A stretch of 64,000 nt of DNA from an uncultured Roseicyclus sp. (GTDB taxonomy: Bacteria > Pseudomonadota > Alphaproteobacteria > Rhodobacterales > Rhodobacteraceae): positions 186,001 through 250,000 of the forward strand of contig CANLXA010000001.1 in the NCBI GenBank assembly GCA_947494975.1, written 5' to 3'. Shown piece after piece: positions 9,676 to 17,952 of this stretch. The notes beneath the pieces are model-generated. The model worked only from the letters and a program-made list of their open reading frames with translations. It did no database searches and was not told the origin of the DNA. The position numbers were made by a program, and so were the translations under genes. Every line of letters begins with the position of its first letter. Positions within the stretch are counted from its first letter, which is position 1.

Positions 9676-10629
9676 TCAGGTCAGCAACAGATACAGGCTC
9701 GACGCGATGATCCAGATCGAGGCCAGCGTCTTGAGCCAGAGACTCCCCAGAAGCGACGCGATCCCCTTGGCCAGGAACCCGCCCACAATCGCCCCCGGCA
9801 CCGCGATCAGCGCGACTTCCAGCCGCACAAGCCCGCCCAGGTAGCCGTCCCAAAATCCCGTGAACACGCACACCACGCTGACCCAGACCGCGACGGCAAT
9901 GGCCACCTTCGTCGGGAACCGGCGCAGGATCAGGTAGATCGCCAGAAACTCACCGATCCCCACCGAGAACAATGCCGTAACTGCGCCGCCGATCACGCCA
10001 AGGCCCAGAAGTACCCAGATCTCGCCCGGGCTGACCCAGATCTTGCGATCCTTGGCCGCCTGACGGCGTTGGATCCAGGTGAAGATCAGCAGCACGATGC
10101 CAAGCGTCAGCGAGAAGAACTTGAACCAGATGATCAGCTTGTCGCCTTCCACATCCACGAAGGCTTGCGTCAGCAAAAGCGCGGGGATGCCGGTGGCCAA
10201 CGGCGCGAAGGTCAGCGCGGCGAGCGTCTGGCTCGCCACTTTTTCGTCCCAGGCCAATCCATCCTTCACAAAGATCGAATAGGCCCAGGTGAGCGCGCCG
10301 ATGGACATGCCGAAACACTGGATGGTGAAGGAGACAGCGACGGATTCCTCGGGCTTCAGCGTGGCCAGCTGCACCAGTTCCGGCGGGATCATGATCGTGC
10401 CGTCCTGAAGCGCGGTGAAGACCGGCACGAAGACGACGCCCCCGCCGGTGCCCGTGGCATTGGCGATGATCGCGCCCATGATGCCCACCGGGAAGAAGAA
10501 CCACAGCCCCATCAGGATCGTCAGGTCGAGCGCGCTTTCGCGGAACAGCAAGGCGTAGGCCGCCGCCAGAAGCAGCAGGTGGATCGGGATCCAAGCCTTG
10601 ATGACGGGCTTCATGGCTGAATCGTGCAT
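9676..10629 (-). CDS. TauE/SafE family membrane exporter/permease
   Basis: The protein has about 317 residues and eight or nine hydrophobic segments. The N-terminal half contains GIMGAIIANATGTGGGVVFVPV, the glycine-rich signature of the TauE/SafE (former DUF81) family. The second half repeats the pattern around GLGVIGGAVTALFSVGIGEF. Family members export sulphite, sulphoacetate or other small organosulphur anions, so the substrate is not determined here. The start is either 10629 (MHDSAMKP) or 10614 (MKPVIKAW); neither has a strong ribosome site. It is the last gene of a six-gene minus-strand operon with FHA and PP2C genes, 5 bases after the previous stop. Confidence 0.85.
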   Translation of the reverse strand: MHDSAMKPVIKAWIPIHLLLLAAAYALLFRESALDLTILMGLWFFFPVGIMGAIIANATGTGGGVVFVPVFTALQDGTIMIPPELVQLATLKPEESVAVSFTIQCFGMSIGALTWAYSIFVKDGLAWDEKVASQTLAALTFAPLATGIPALLLTQAFVDVEGDKLIIWFKFFSLTLGIVLLIFTWIQRRQAAKDRKIWVSPGEIWVLLGLGVIGGAVTALFSVGIGEFLAIYLILRRFPTKVAIAVAVWVSVVCVFTGFWDGYLGGLVRLEVALIAVPGAIVGGFLAKGIASLLGSLWLKTLASIWIIASSLYLLLT

Positions 10630-10634
10630 CTCGC

Positions 10635-11093
10635 TTACATCTTCCCGAATTGGCCGCCCTTGAACCGCCAGCGCACGAAGATCGCTTGCAGCGGGCCGAG
10701 GAGGAACAGGAAGGAGGGCACGAAGACGAGCGTGAAATGCAGCGTCGCGATCCAGAGTCCCTGCCCGCCCTGGAAGGCGAATTCCGGCAGGTAGGGGATC
10801 AGGCCCGCACGGGCCACGAAGAACACGATGCCAAACTCCACCCAGGAAAAGAAGAACTGATAGGCAAACGGCCAATCGCGATCCCACCGGGTTGTCTGCA
10901 GGAAGATATAGACCGGGTCGAGCAGCAGGCCGAGGCCGGTGATCGTGCACAGGAACCACACGAAAATCTGGATCGTGCGCCAATCCCATTGCCAGCCGGT
11001 CCAGTAAAGACCGTAGAGGAGCGTTATCGGTATACCGATGAACAGAAACAGGAAAAGGCGCGTCTGGATGCGGCCGGCAAGGGTGGGGATCAT
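10635..11093 (-). CDS. Small polytopic membrane protein, 152 aa
   Basis: There are four likely transmembrane segments (around residues 12-32, 40-62, 80-105 and 112-140) and very many aromatic residues. No catalytic motif or named family is recognised. It is sandwiched between the FHA-flavoprotein gene (12-base gap upstream) and the TauE gene (5 bases to its start), so it is almost certainly translated with them. A membrane partner of the exporter or a membrane anchor or electron-transfer partner for the flavoprotein is possible; this is inference from position only. No haem-ligand histidine pairs are obvious. Confidence 0.75.
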   Translation of the reverse strand: MIPTLAGRIQTRLFLFLFIGIPITLLYGLYWTGWQWDWRTIQIFVWFLCTITGLGLLLDPVYIFLQTTRWDRDWPFAYQFFFSWVEFGIVFFVARAGLIPYLPEFAFQGGQGLWIATLHFTLVFVPSFLFLLGPLQAIFVRWRFKGGQFGKM

Positions 11094-11105
11094 GTCATCT
11101 CTCCT

Positions 11106-13115
11106 TTACGGCCGCGCGCCGGTCATCCACTTCGCCCATCCGCCAAGCGAGCGGAGCGGGCCAAGGTTTCGGACCTTGTGGATGCGCTCGGTCACCAGAT
11201 GGTCTACCGATCTGAGCGCGGAATATTGCAGTCCGAGAAAGCTGTCGACGGCCAGATAGGGGCCGCCCGTGGTGATCGTGCCCGCCGCGTAGACCCGCCC
11301 GTTGCCGTTTCTCAGCCCCTCGATCTCGAAATCATTGGTGCAACGCAGGCCCGTGGGCCCGCCCTTCGTCGCCCGCCCATCGCTGAGCCGATAGGCGTGG
11401 TTGCGCGACAGGTGATAGGTGTCGAGCAGATCGGCCAGAAACGGCGAGCGGCGGATATCGGCGATCAGGCCGGTGCAATCCACCAGGTAATCGGCGTTCA
11501 GCTCTTCGCGGTTGCCCTCCTGCGTGTCGATGCTCACCTGCACACCGGCGGGTTGCTTTTCGCCCTGCGGCGGCAGCGGCGCGAGGTCCGAGATGGTGCC
11601 ATAGATCGGCCGATACCACCCCTCCTCCGCGCCGCGTTCGGCAATCGCGATCCAGTCCGAGCGTTCCGCCGTCGTGGTGCCGCCAAGCTGCGACAGCATG
11701 ATGCCGCGATCCTCTTCGCTGGCATTCTCGTATTCTACGCGCAAATCCCCGCCCCAGCAGCTTTTGGGCCAGTTAAAGGGCTGAATTTCCACGTTATTGC
11801 GCACCAGTCGCCTGGCCTTGCGGAACACGGCCCCGTCTCGCGGCCCGATCGCCGAGCGCATCGAATGCAGGATCCGGATCTCCGGGTTCTTGGCCCGCGC
11901 CTCGCTCAGGCGCTGGATGATCCGGCTGGCCACAATCCCGCGCCCCCGCACCACGAACTGCACCGGGCCGCCGCGCCGTTCCGCCTCCACATACATCTGG
12001 TCATGGGGCTCATAGGCGTTGGCAACCTGCGCCCGCGCATCGGGGTGGTTGGTGATGAAGGTCTGGAAATCATCGACAAACCGGGTGGCCGGGTAGCCGG
12101 TGGACAGATGCACCGCGTCGGCGATCAGGAACCGGTTGCGCGCCTGGCCCGAGGCTTCCCCGCCCCACAGCTTGTAGGCCACGGCATAGCGGCCATCGGA
12201 GGTTTTGCGTAAGCCCAGAACCTGCGCCTTGAGCAACATGTCCGACCAGCCGATGCGCTTGGCCTCGACATCAAGGCTGTCGAACACATCCCCCGCCCGC
12301 GGCGTGTAGCTTTCCGACAGGGTCGGCTCGCCGAAGACCTGAAAAATGCCCTTCACGCCGATGCCCTTGCCGACCTCGCGCATCGCGTAACCGGGGAAGC
12401 CCCAGATATTGTCGGGGCGGCTCAGCGCGTTGGAGCGCAGCCGCTCGTGATCTGGGATCTGGCTGTTCTTGCAGTATCTTTTGTAGGTCTGGTAGCAGAC
12501 CTCCTCTGTCCCGATGGCCCTGATATCGGAGGCGGGCACCCCGTAGCAGCGCAGGTGATCGACCCAGACGAAGCTGCCCAGCCCGCCGCCCACGGCGCAG
12601 AACTTGACCTCCTCGATGGGATGGCCCGACGCGCGCAGCGCCTCGATGCCGACTGTCTCCTTGCCCTCGAACTCCGCGTCCGGGAAGGTCCGGCGCGTCG
12701 GCGGCGGGGCATCGTCATCGGTAATGACAAGGCGCGAGACAAGGCTCGCATCCACCTCAACCCCCGCGATCCGGGTGGCCGAGGCCGGGCTTTCGGCGGC
12801 CGCCAGAAGCTCCAGGATCCAGCCGGGGATGGAGATCTGATCGCCCACCGCCAGCACCTGTTCATCGACCCGCGTGCCGTTCACATAGGTGCCGTTGGTG
12901 GAGCCCTCATCCTGCACCCGCACATCCTCGGCGCTCAGCACCAGGCTCAAGTGGCGGCGGCTGACGGCATCACCCGTCAGGGGCACATCGGCCTCTTGCG
13001 ATTTTCCGATCAGGAACGCGCCGGGTTCTTCACATAGAAGAATGCGCGAGGAGCCGACGGTATTGCCATCAATGCCGATCTGGCGGACCCGAAAACGGAC
13101 GGGGAAAGTGATCAT
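11106..13115 (-). CDS. FHA domain-flavoprotein oxidoreductase fusion
   Basis: The N-terminal FHA domain (about residues 15-100) has the family marks GKS (37-39), SRRH (52-55) and STNGTYVNG (72-80). After a linker, a dinucleotide-binding motif VGGGLGS lies at 175-181. A second, RGRGIVASR, lies at 390-398. A C-terminal DYLVDCTG (542-549) and VYAAGTITTGG (608-618) match the late FAD-contact motifs of the FMO/pyridine-nucleotide oxidoreductase superfamily. It is therefore probably an FAD- and NAD(P)-binding enzyme tethered to a phosphothreonine reader. No CxxxxC redox disulphide is seen, which favours monooxygenase- or hydroxylase-like chemistry over disulphide reduction. It is cytoplasmic; no signal peptide is seen. 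Substrate unknown. It sits mid-operon, 21 bases after the FHA/zinc-ribbon gene. Confidence 0.82.
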   Translation of the reverse strand: MITFPVRFRVRQIGIDGNTVGSSRILLCEEPGAFLIGKSQEADVPLTGDAVSRRHLSLVLSAEDVRVQDEGSTNGTYVNGTRVDEQVLAVGDQISIPGWILELLAAAESPASATRIAGVEVDASLVSRLVITDDDAPPPTRRTFPDAEFEGKETVGIEALRASGHPIEEVKFCAVGGGLGSFVWVDHLRCYGVPASDIRAIGTEEVCYQTYKRYCKNSQIPDHERLRSNALSRPDNIWGFPGYAMREVGKGIGVKGIFQVFGEPTLSESYTPRAGDVFDSLDVEAKRIGWSDMLLKAQVLGLRKTSDGRYAVAYKLWGGEASGQARNRFLIADAVHLSTGYPATRFVDDFQTFITNHPDARAQVANAYEPHDQMYVEAERRGGPVQFVVRGRGIVASRIIQRLSEARAKNPEIRILHSMRSAIGPRDGAVFRKARRLVRNNVEIQPFNWPKSCWGGDLRVEYENASEEDRGIMLSQLGGTTTAERSDWIAIAERGAEEGWYRPIYGTISDLAPLPPQGEKQPAGVQVSIDTQEGNREELNADYLVDCTGLIADIRRSPFLADLLDTYHLSRNHAYRLSDGRATKGGPTGLRCTNDFEIEGLRNGNGRVYAAGTITTGGPYLAVDSFLGLQYSALRSVDHLVTERIHKVRNLGPLRSLGGWAKWMTGARP

Positions 13116-13136
13116 AATGTAGTCTCCGTCAATACG

Positions 13137-14003
13137 TTACGAGTGCACCCAATAGGATGTGCCATCGCCCAGTCTCTGCCCGCAATATCGGCAGTTTTCG
13201 CCAGGCAGATAGGGGTTGAGCTGGCGGCATTCGGTGTTGGTGCAACTCAGCCCCTTGCCCTCTTCCGACGACATGATCCGCAGCAATTGCCCCCGGATTT
13301 CGATGGTGGCCAGATGGTCCATATCGGCGCGTTCGCCGGTCTCCATCATGCGGCGGTTATGGGCAACCTCGTCCCCTTTGCCGCAGATCGCCGTGATCCC
13401 GCCCGCCCCGTCGGGGCCAATCGCCACAAGGCAGACCGCCCCTTCGGTGTTCAACCCGTCCAGGGCCTCCTGCGCCGGGCCCTTGCGGCGGCGCATCAGC
13501 ACTTCGTCGGGGCCACCGGCCACCAGCACGATGGACACACCATCGAGATCCAGCGCCTTGAGCCCTCCGGTGGACGAACTGTCATAGACAAGGTGGAGCG
13601 GCTGCCCGATGGCATCGACGCGGGCCTGCTTGGGTGAACAGACCGTCACCTGAAGGCCGACCGTCTCGAAGGCGCGCATCGCGCCCGGCGCCATGCGCAC
13701 CGTTCCGCCCCGCCCAATCGGCACCGGCGCGGAGCCCGCCTGCGCCAACTGCGCCACCCCGTTCGACGACAGGTCGGTCACGACAAGCCCGCCATCGGTG
13801 CTGCCGGTGATCGTCAGGTGTTGGCGCGACAGGGTGCCGTAGCCATCGCCGAAATGCACCACGCGCCCGTCACCCGCCGTGATCCGGCCCACATTCTCCG
13901 CCCCGAACCGGCCGATTTCCACCGGCAGGCGCAGGGTTTGCGTGCTCAGAAGCTCCGCCCCTGTTCCCGCATCGCGGATCGAAAGCTCCACATCGTCGGT
14001 CAT
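13137..14003 (-). CDS. FHA-domain protein with C-terminal zinc ribbon
   Basis: The 288-residue protein begins with an FHA domain (about 20-120), with GR at 31-32, LSRQH at 58-62 and SSNG at 79-82. That domain should bind phosphothreonine peptides. The middle part (130-245) has no clear family, though it contains the hydrophobic strand VSIVLVAGG. The C-terminus has four cysteines (254, 259, 271, 274; CTNTEC ... CRYC), a small zinc-ribbon pattern. No membrane segment is seen. It lies between the PP2C gene (24-base gap) and the FHA-flavoprotein gene, in the same operon. It probably acts as an adaptor; no enzymatic activity is visible. Confidence 0.8.
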   Translation of the reverse strand: MTDDVELSIRDAGTGAELLSTQTLRLPVEIGRFGAENVGRITAGDGRVVHFGDGYGTLSRQHLTITGSTDGGLVVTDLSSNGVAQLAQAGSAPVPIGRGGTVRMAPGAMRAFETVGLQVTVCSPKQARVDAIGQPLHLVYDSSSTGGLKALDLDGVSIVLVAGGPDEVLMRRRKGPAQEALDGLNTEGAVCLVAIGPDGAGGITAICGKGDEVAHNRRMMETGERADMDHLATIEIRGQLLRIMSSEEGKGLSCTNTECRQLNPYLPGENCRYCGQRLGDGTSYWVHS

Positions 14004-14027
14004 ATCTGTGTCCCCGTGGTCGTCTTG

Positions 14028-16439
14028 TTAGTCATGGATCGGCTTGATCTGCGTCGCGCGGTGATTGTTGAGGAAGACCGGCCCGAACCCGTGGCCCGAT
14101 GTCGATCCTGGTCGCGTGATGATGGCAAAACACCGGTGCCGTTGGCAAACCCGTTGGATGCCGTAGCTGAGCGGCGGCAGGGACGGTGCGGCACCTGCGC
14201 CGCCATGGCCCTGGCCAGGGGTTGCCAAAAGTGGCGGGCCCGGGGCCATCAGGTTGGCGCGCTGCCCTTCGGTCGACGGCACCGTTGGCGCGGCGTTCAC
14301 CTCCTCCTCCTCGGGCAGGAGGAGCGGGCGTTGGCCCGGCCGCGGCTCGGGCGCGGCATCCGCATCCGGTGCAGGCACGGGTCCCGGAACCGGCGCGCCT
14401 GCGGGCGCATTCATCGTCTCGTTCAGGCGCCCGATTCCGGGTGTCGGCACGATCTGCCCCGGCATCGGCGTGCCGCCTGCCTGCGGCAGCGCGGGCGGCT
14501 GGCTTGGGGCCGGTGTCGGAACCGGCGCAGGGGCCGGCGCGGTGGGCTGGCCCGACGCCGTTGCGGCCCCGGCGCCCGTTGCGGTGCCATCGATGACGGA
14601 TGTGATCCCGACACCTGTGGTGCTTCCGCCGCTTGGCCCGGCGGTTGCGGCCCCGGTCTGCGGTGCAGCCACGGCCTCCTGTTCGGCTGGGTCCGCGGCG
14701 TCGATGTCATTGCCGTTCAGCGGCGCAGCCGCGGCCGGATCAACGGGCGATTGCGGCTCCGCCACCTCTTCGACCAGGCCGGTTTCGGGCGCCTCTCCGG
14801 CTCCGTCAGCGGCGGCGTCCACCGACCCTTCCGGTGCGGTGGTGTCGGGGCGCGGCGCGGGGCCACGCGAAATCTGGGCCTCATCCCCGCTGCGCTGCGG
14901 CTCGATGGCCGGGGCCGCGGCCTCGTCCTCCGCCGCTGCGCCTTCGTCCGGGGCCGGGCCGTCATCGGGGTCCGCCGCGTCAGGCGCTTGCTCTTGCGCG
15001 GGCTCAATCTCAGCCTCCGCAGGTTCGGGCTCGGTGGCATCGGGCTCAACCGCGCCGGGCTCCGGGCCCTCCGGGTCAGCCGCCGTCTCGGGCTCCGCCG
15101 GGTCGGCCGAGGGGCCATCATCGATCAAAATTTCTTCCGTCACGGCGGGCTCGGCCGCCTCAGCGGCGGGCTCCTCCGCGTCAGGTATGTCGGCGCTATC
15201 TGCGTCGGCGGGCACGCCCGCCTCTGCCTGGGGATCGCCCCCTTCGGCGGCCACGGGGTTGGGATCCGCGTTTTCTGCATCCGCATCGACGGACACATCC
15301 GCAACCGGCTCCGACGTCCCGGGCTGTGGCGTGCCCAGGGCGGTGTCCGTTGCGTCTTGCTCACTCGGCAGGCCGAAAATCAGCCCAAGTGCCAGTGCCG
15401 CCCCGCCGAGAAGGGCCGCTGGCATCACCCATCGTCGTCCGCCGCTGGGTCGCGGCACGTCCCCCGGCGTCTCGGCACGGGGCGCGGCATCGGCGGGAGC
15501 GTCGGCCAATGCGGCGGATGGGCCCGCAGCGGCAGCACTCGCCGCGCCCGCCTTGCTCGCCTCAACCGCCCGCTCCAGGGCCGAGGAGGCCGATGTGGCC
15601 GCACTGTCGCCGCCGCCGCCACCGGCCATGCCTTCGGTCAGTTGCAGCACCAGGATCGCGGTATTGTCCTGCGTCGGATCGTCAAGCTTGTGCAGCGCCG
15701 CCATCAGGTGATCGGCGATCTGGCGGCTGCTGGCCGTGGCGCCGACGCGTTCCAGCACCGTCACGATCTCGGCCTCGTCCAGATATTGCAGCCCGTCGGA
15801 CGCCTGGATCAGGACGTCACCGGGATCAAGCACCGTCGCCATCTTCGGCACATCGGTGGATTTCACCCGCCCGCCCATCAGGACGGAGGTCAGCGCGTTG
15901 CGATCGGGGTGATTAGCGGCCTCCTCCTCGGTGATTTCGCCGGATTTCGCCATCTGGTCGATCACCGGCGCCATCGAATGGTCTTCGTTCAACTGCCGCA
16001 ACTTGCCTTCCCGCCACAGATACAGGGGGCTGTCGCCGACCGACGCCCAGTAGAGCCGATCCTCGAACATCACCGTGGCCAGGAACGTGGCCCCCATGCC
16101 CTTCAACCGCCGGTCCTCGGCGGCGCGGTCGCGCAGGACGTCATTGGCGGTGTCGATGGCCGAGGTCAGCTCGGCCTGCAGGTTTTCTTCCAGCGTCGCG
16201 CCGTCATGCATCAGGAATTTCAGGTGGCTAACGGCGTCGATCACCACAAGGCGCGAGGCCAGATCACCGGCGGCATGCCCGCCCATCCCATCGGCCAGAA
16301 CCGCAAATCCGCGATCCATGCCGCCGTGGAAATCGGCCAGCAGCGTGTCTTCCTGATAGGGGCGTTTGCCCTGCCACAATGCGGTGGCGACATCGTAACC
16401 GATGCTGGCCGTTCCGCCCGAGCCCTTCGCGGCGCTCAC
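14028..16439 (-). CDS. PP2C-type protein phosphatase with membrane helix and long acidic tail
   Basis: The start is the GTG at 16439, which overlaps the upstream stop as GTGA; a TTG at 16451 is the alternative. The PP2C/PPM domain spans residues 1-270, with RPYQED (26-31), LADGMGGH (Asp50-Gly51), ASDGL (Asp215) and QDNTA (Asp258), the metal-binding set of the family. A single membrane helix lies at about 336-357. The remaining 440 residues are highly acidic Ala/Glu/Asp/Pro repeats, then Pro-rich sequence, and lie outside the inner membrane if the phosphatase is cytoplasmic. The enzyme presumably reverses phosphorylation by the two kinases. The tail is unusual in length for a PP2C and may span the periplasm or contact cell wall; this is inference. 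Confidence 0.9.
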   Translation of the reverse strand: MSAAKGSGGTASIGYDVATALWQGKRPYQEDTLLADFHGGMDRGFAVLADGMGGHAAGDLASRLVVIDAVSHLKFLMHDGATLEENLQAELTSAIDTANDVLRDRAAEDRRLKGMGATFLATVMFEDRLYWASVGDSPLYLWREGKLRQLNEDHSMAPVIDQMAKSGEITEEEAANHPDRNALTSVLMGGRVKSTDVPKMATVLDPGDVLIQASDGLQYLDEAEIVTVLERVGATASSRQIADHLMAALHKLDDPTQDNTAILVLQLTEGMAGGGGGDSAATSASSALERAVEASKAGAASAAAAGPSAALADAPADAAPRAETPGDVPRPSGGRRWVMPAALLGGAALALGLIFGLPSEQDATDTALGTPQPGTSEPVADVSVDADAENADPNPVAAEGGDPQAEAGVPADADSADIPDAEEPAAEAAEPAVTEEILIDDGPSADPAEPETAADPEGPEPGAVEPDATEPEPAEAEIEPAQEQAPDAADPDDGPAPDEGAAAEDEAAAPAIEPQRSGDEAQISRGPAPRPDTTAPEGSVDAAADGAGEAPETGLVEEVAEPQSPVDPAAAAPLNGNDIDAADPAEQEAVAAPQTGAATAGPSGGSTTGVGITSVIDGTATGAGAATASGQPTAPAPAPVPTPAPSQPPALPQAGGTPMPGQIVPTPGIGRLNETMNAPAGAPVPGPVPAPDADAAPEPRPGQRPLLLPEEEEVNAAPTVPSTEGQRANLMAPGPPLLATPGQGHGGAGAAPSLPPLSYGIQRVCQRHRCFAIITRPGSTSGHGFGPVFLNNHRATQIKPIHD

Positions 16440-17107
16440 GTGTCGGACCAATCGAAATCGCTGCCGCAGAGCGCGACGAACCGCAGGCTGGTCGCCCCGA
16501 TCCGGATCGTATCGCCGCTGGTGAGCGTGTCGGAATTGAGCACCGGCGCATCGTTCAGGCGCACGATATTGGTCTTGCCACCATGGCTCAGGTGAAACAT
16601 GCGCGCCTCGTCGTCATAGGTCACGAAGGCGTGGGGATCGCGGCTGATCGTGTCGTCGCCGAAATCCACCTGCACGGCGTTTTCCTCGCCCCGGCCGACC
16701 GGGTTCATGCCCGCCACCAGCGGGGCGGAGGCACCGCGGCCGGGCCCGCCGGTCACAACCAGCCAGCCAACCACCGGGGCAACGGGCGGCGCGGCGGCAA
16801 GCGCGGCGCCATCGGCCTCGTCCCGGCCCTTGCCGCCATATCCATGAATGCGCGTCTTGGGGCGCGCATGCCCGCTGGCATCCCGGCCGGAACGTTCCGG
16901 CGGCTCCGGCGGTGTCGGGGGCGTGGGCGGCTCTGGCACGTCCAGGGGCCGGGTGGCCGAGGCCGGAGGCGGCGGCGGCGGGGTCGCATCCAGCGGGCGG
17001 GTCGCGGAGCCACCGCGCGCGGGCGGCGGAGGCGGCGTCGGAACCGCGCCATCATCGGGCACGCCGCCGTCCAGTTCATCATCGGTCAGGATGGGTTTCT
17101 TGGCCAT
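16436..17107 (-). CDS. Proline-rich FHA-domain protein, first gene of signalling operon
   Basis: The start MAKKPILT at 17107 has an AGAGG site 6 bases upstream; in-frame ATGs at 17113 and 17125 are less well placed. Residues 20-75 are mainly proline and carry SATRPLD twice (34-40 and 50-56), a candidate phosphothreonine target. An FHA domain fills residues 115-215, with GRG near 138-140, SRD at 155-157 and KTNIVRLN (178-185). No membrane segment is seen. Its stop overlaps the start of the PP2C gene. By analogy with known kinase-FHA pairs it may be both substrate and reader of the kinases; this is inference. The 218-base gap upstream must hold the operon promoter, but no clear -35/-10 pair was found. 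Confidence 0.82.
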   Translation of the reverse strand: MAKKPILTDDELDGGVPDDGAVPTPPPPPARGGSATRPLDATPPPPPPASATRPLDVPEPPTPPTPPEPPERSGRDASGHARPKTRIHGYGGKGRDEADGAALAAAPPVAPVVGWLVVTGGPGRGASAPLVAGMNPVGRGEENAVQVDFGDDTISRDPHAFVTYDDEARMFHLSHGGKTNIVRLNDAPVLNSDTLTSGDTIRIGATSLRFVALCGSDFDWSDT

Positions 17108-17325
17108 GGTCATCCTCTTGCTCATCTGTCGTGTAAATGGGCCCGGCCCATCCGCGTCACATCCTATCCCACCGGCACGCGCCGTGGGGTGCATGTTCCA
17201 ATTGGTAGCATACTCCCCTCAAACTTGAAGGAATTTGGCCAGGCTGGCGAGTGGCGGAAAACCTCAGCGCCCTGGGGGCTTTCTTCACGCGCCCGTGTGC
17301 CATACTGGGCCCCACGGCGGCGCCT

Positions 17326-17952
17326 CTAATCGGTGTCCACTGTCCCGGCCCCCGCGCCCCGCGCGCGGCTGTCTTCGGTGGCCGGGGCATAGGTCCGCTG
17401 GGCGAAGCGCTCCAGCCTGTCGCGGATTTCAGGTGCCACCCGCGCGCGCGCGGCCCGCGCGCCGGGCGGCGGCGGCGTGGATGCGGGCGCAAGGGTGATC
17501 CGCGCCGCCGCCGACGGCAACGCGGCCCCCTCCACCGATCCACCGGCGCCCAGAACGATCCCGGTATCCCCAGAGGTCAACCGCAGGGCCTCCCCCTCCG
17601 CAACCTCCAGAAACGGCAGCAGAAACATCGGGCAATGGACCGGCCCGAACGCCCCCTCGGGCACATGGCCCGTATCGGACAGATAGGTGCCCAGCACGAT
17701 CGGGCAGATCTGCGCGTCCCGCACGCCCAACAGGCCCTCATCTGGTGCGATCAGGTCGTGGGTTTGGCCATCCGTCGCCTCCAGCAGATCCGCCAGAAGG
17801 CCCGCACCGTCATAGCCCCGGGCGGCCAGCCAGCGCGTGGCATACCCCGCCTCCTCCCCCAAACCATGGCTGCGCCCGGCCCCTCGCGCGGCCTTGGTCG
17901 CCAGAACCTGCAATTCGCCAAGCGACCAGTCGAGGGGGGCAGGACGGCTCAC
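17326..17952 (-). CDS. DUF3726-like protein, 208 aa
   Basis: The N-terminal LGELQVLATKAARGAG and GEEAGYATRWL resemble the DUF3726 family, found mostly in proteobacteria and without known function. No signal peptide or membrane segment is seen. The C-terminal 60 residues are rich in Ala, Pro and Arg. The start is a GTG at 17952 that overlaps the preceding stop codon as GTGA, so it is translationally coupled to the unknown 556-residue protein. It is the last gene of the methylated-amine operon. Family assignment is from memory of the N-terminal pattern. A role beside the upstream unknown protein and dipeptidase is inferred from position. Confidence 0.7.
   Translation of the reverse strand: MSRPAPLDWSLGELQVLATKAARGAGRSHGLGEEAGYATRWLAARGYDGAGLLADLLEATDGQTHDLIAPDEGLLGVRDAQICPIVLGTYLSDTGHVPEGAFGPVHCPMFLLPFLEVAEGEALRLTSGDTGIVLGAGGSVEGAALPSAAARITLAPASTPPPPGARAARARVAPEIRDRLERFAQRTYAPATEDSRARGAGAGTVDTD

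Noticed and set aside
13818-16595. Open frame of more than 900 codons on the plus strand
   Set aside because: It lies antisense to the PP2C and FHA genes, gives Arg/Gly-rich sequence without motifs, and results from the GC-rich low-complexity tail coding on the other strand.
3648-17107. Type VI secretion regulatory locus
   Set aside because: Kinase, PP2C and FHA genes fit, but no Tss, Hcp, VgrG or ClpV-like gene is seen in the window.
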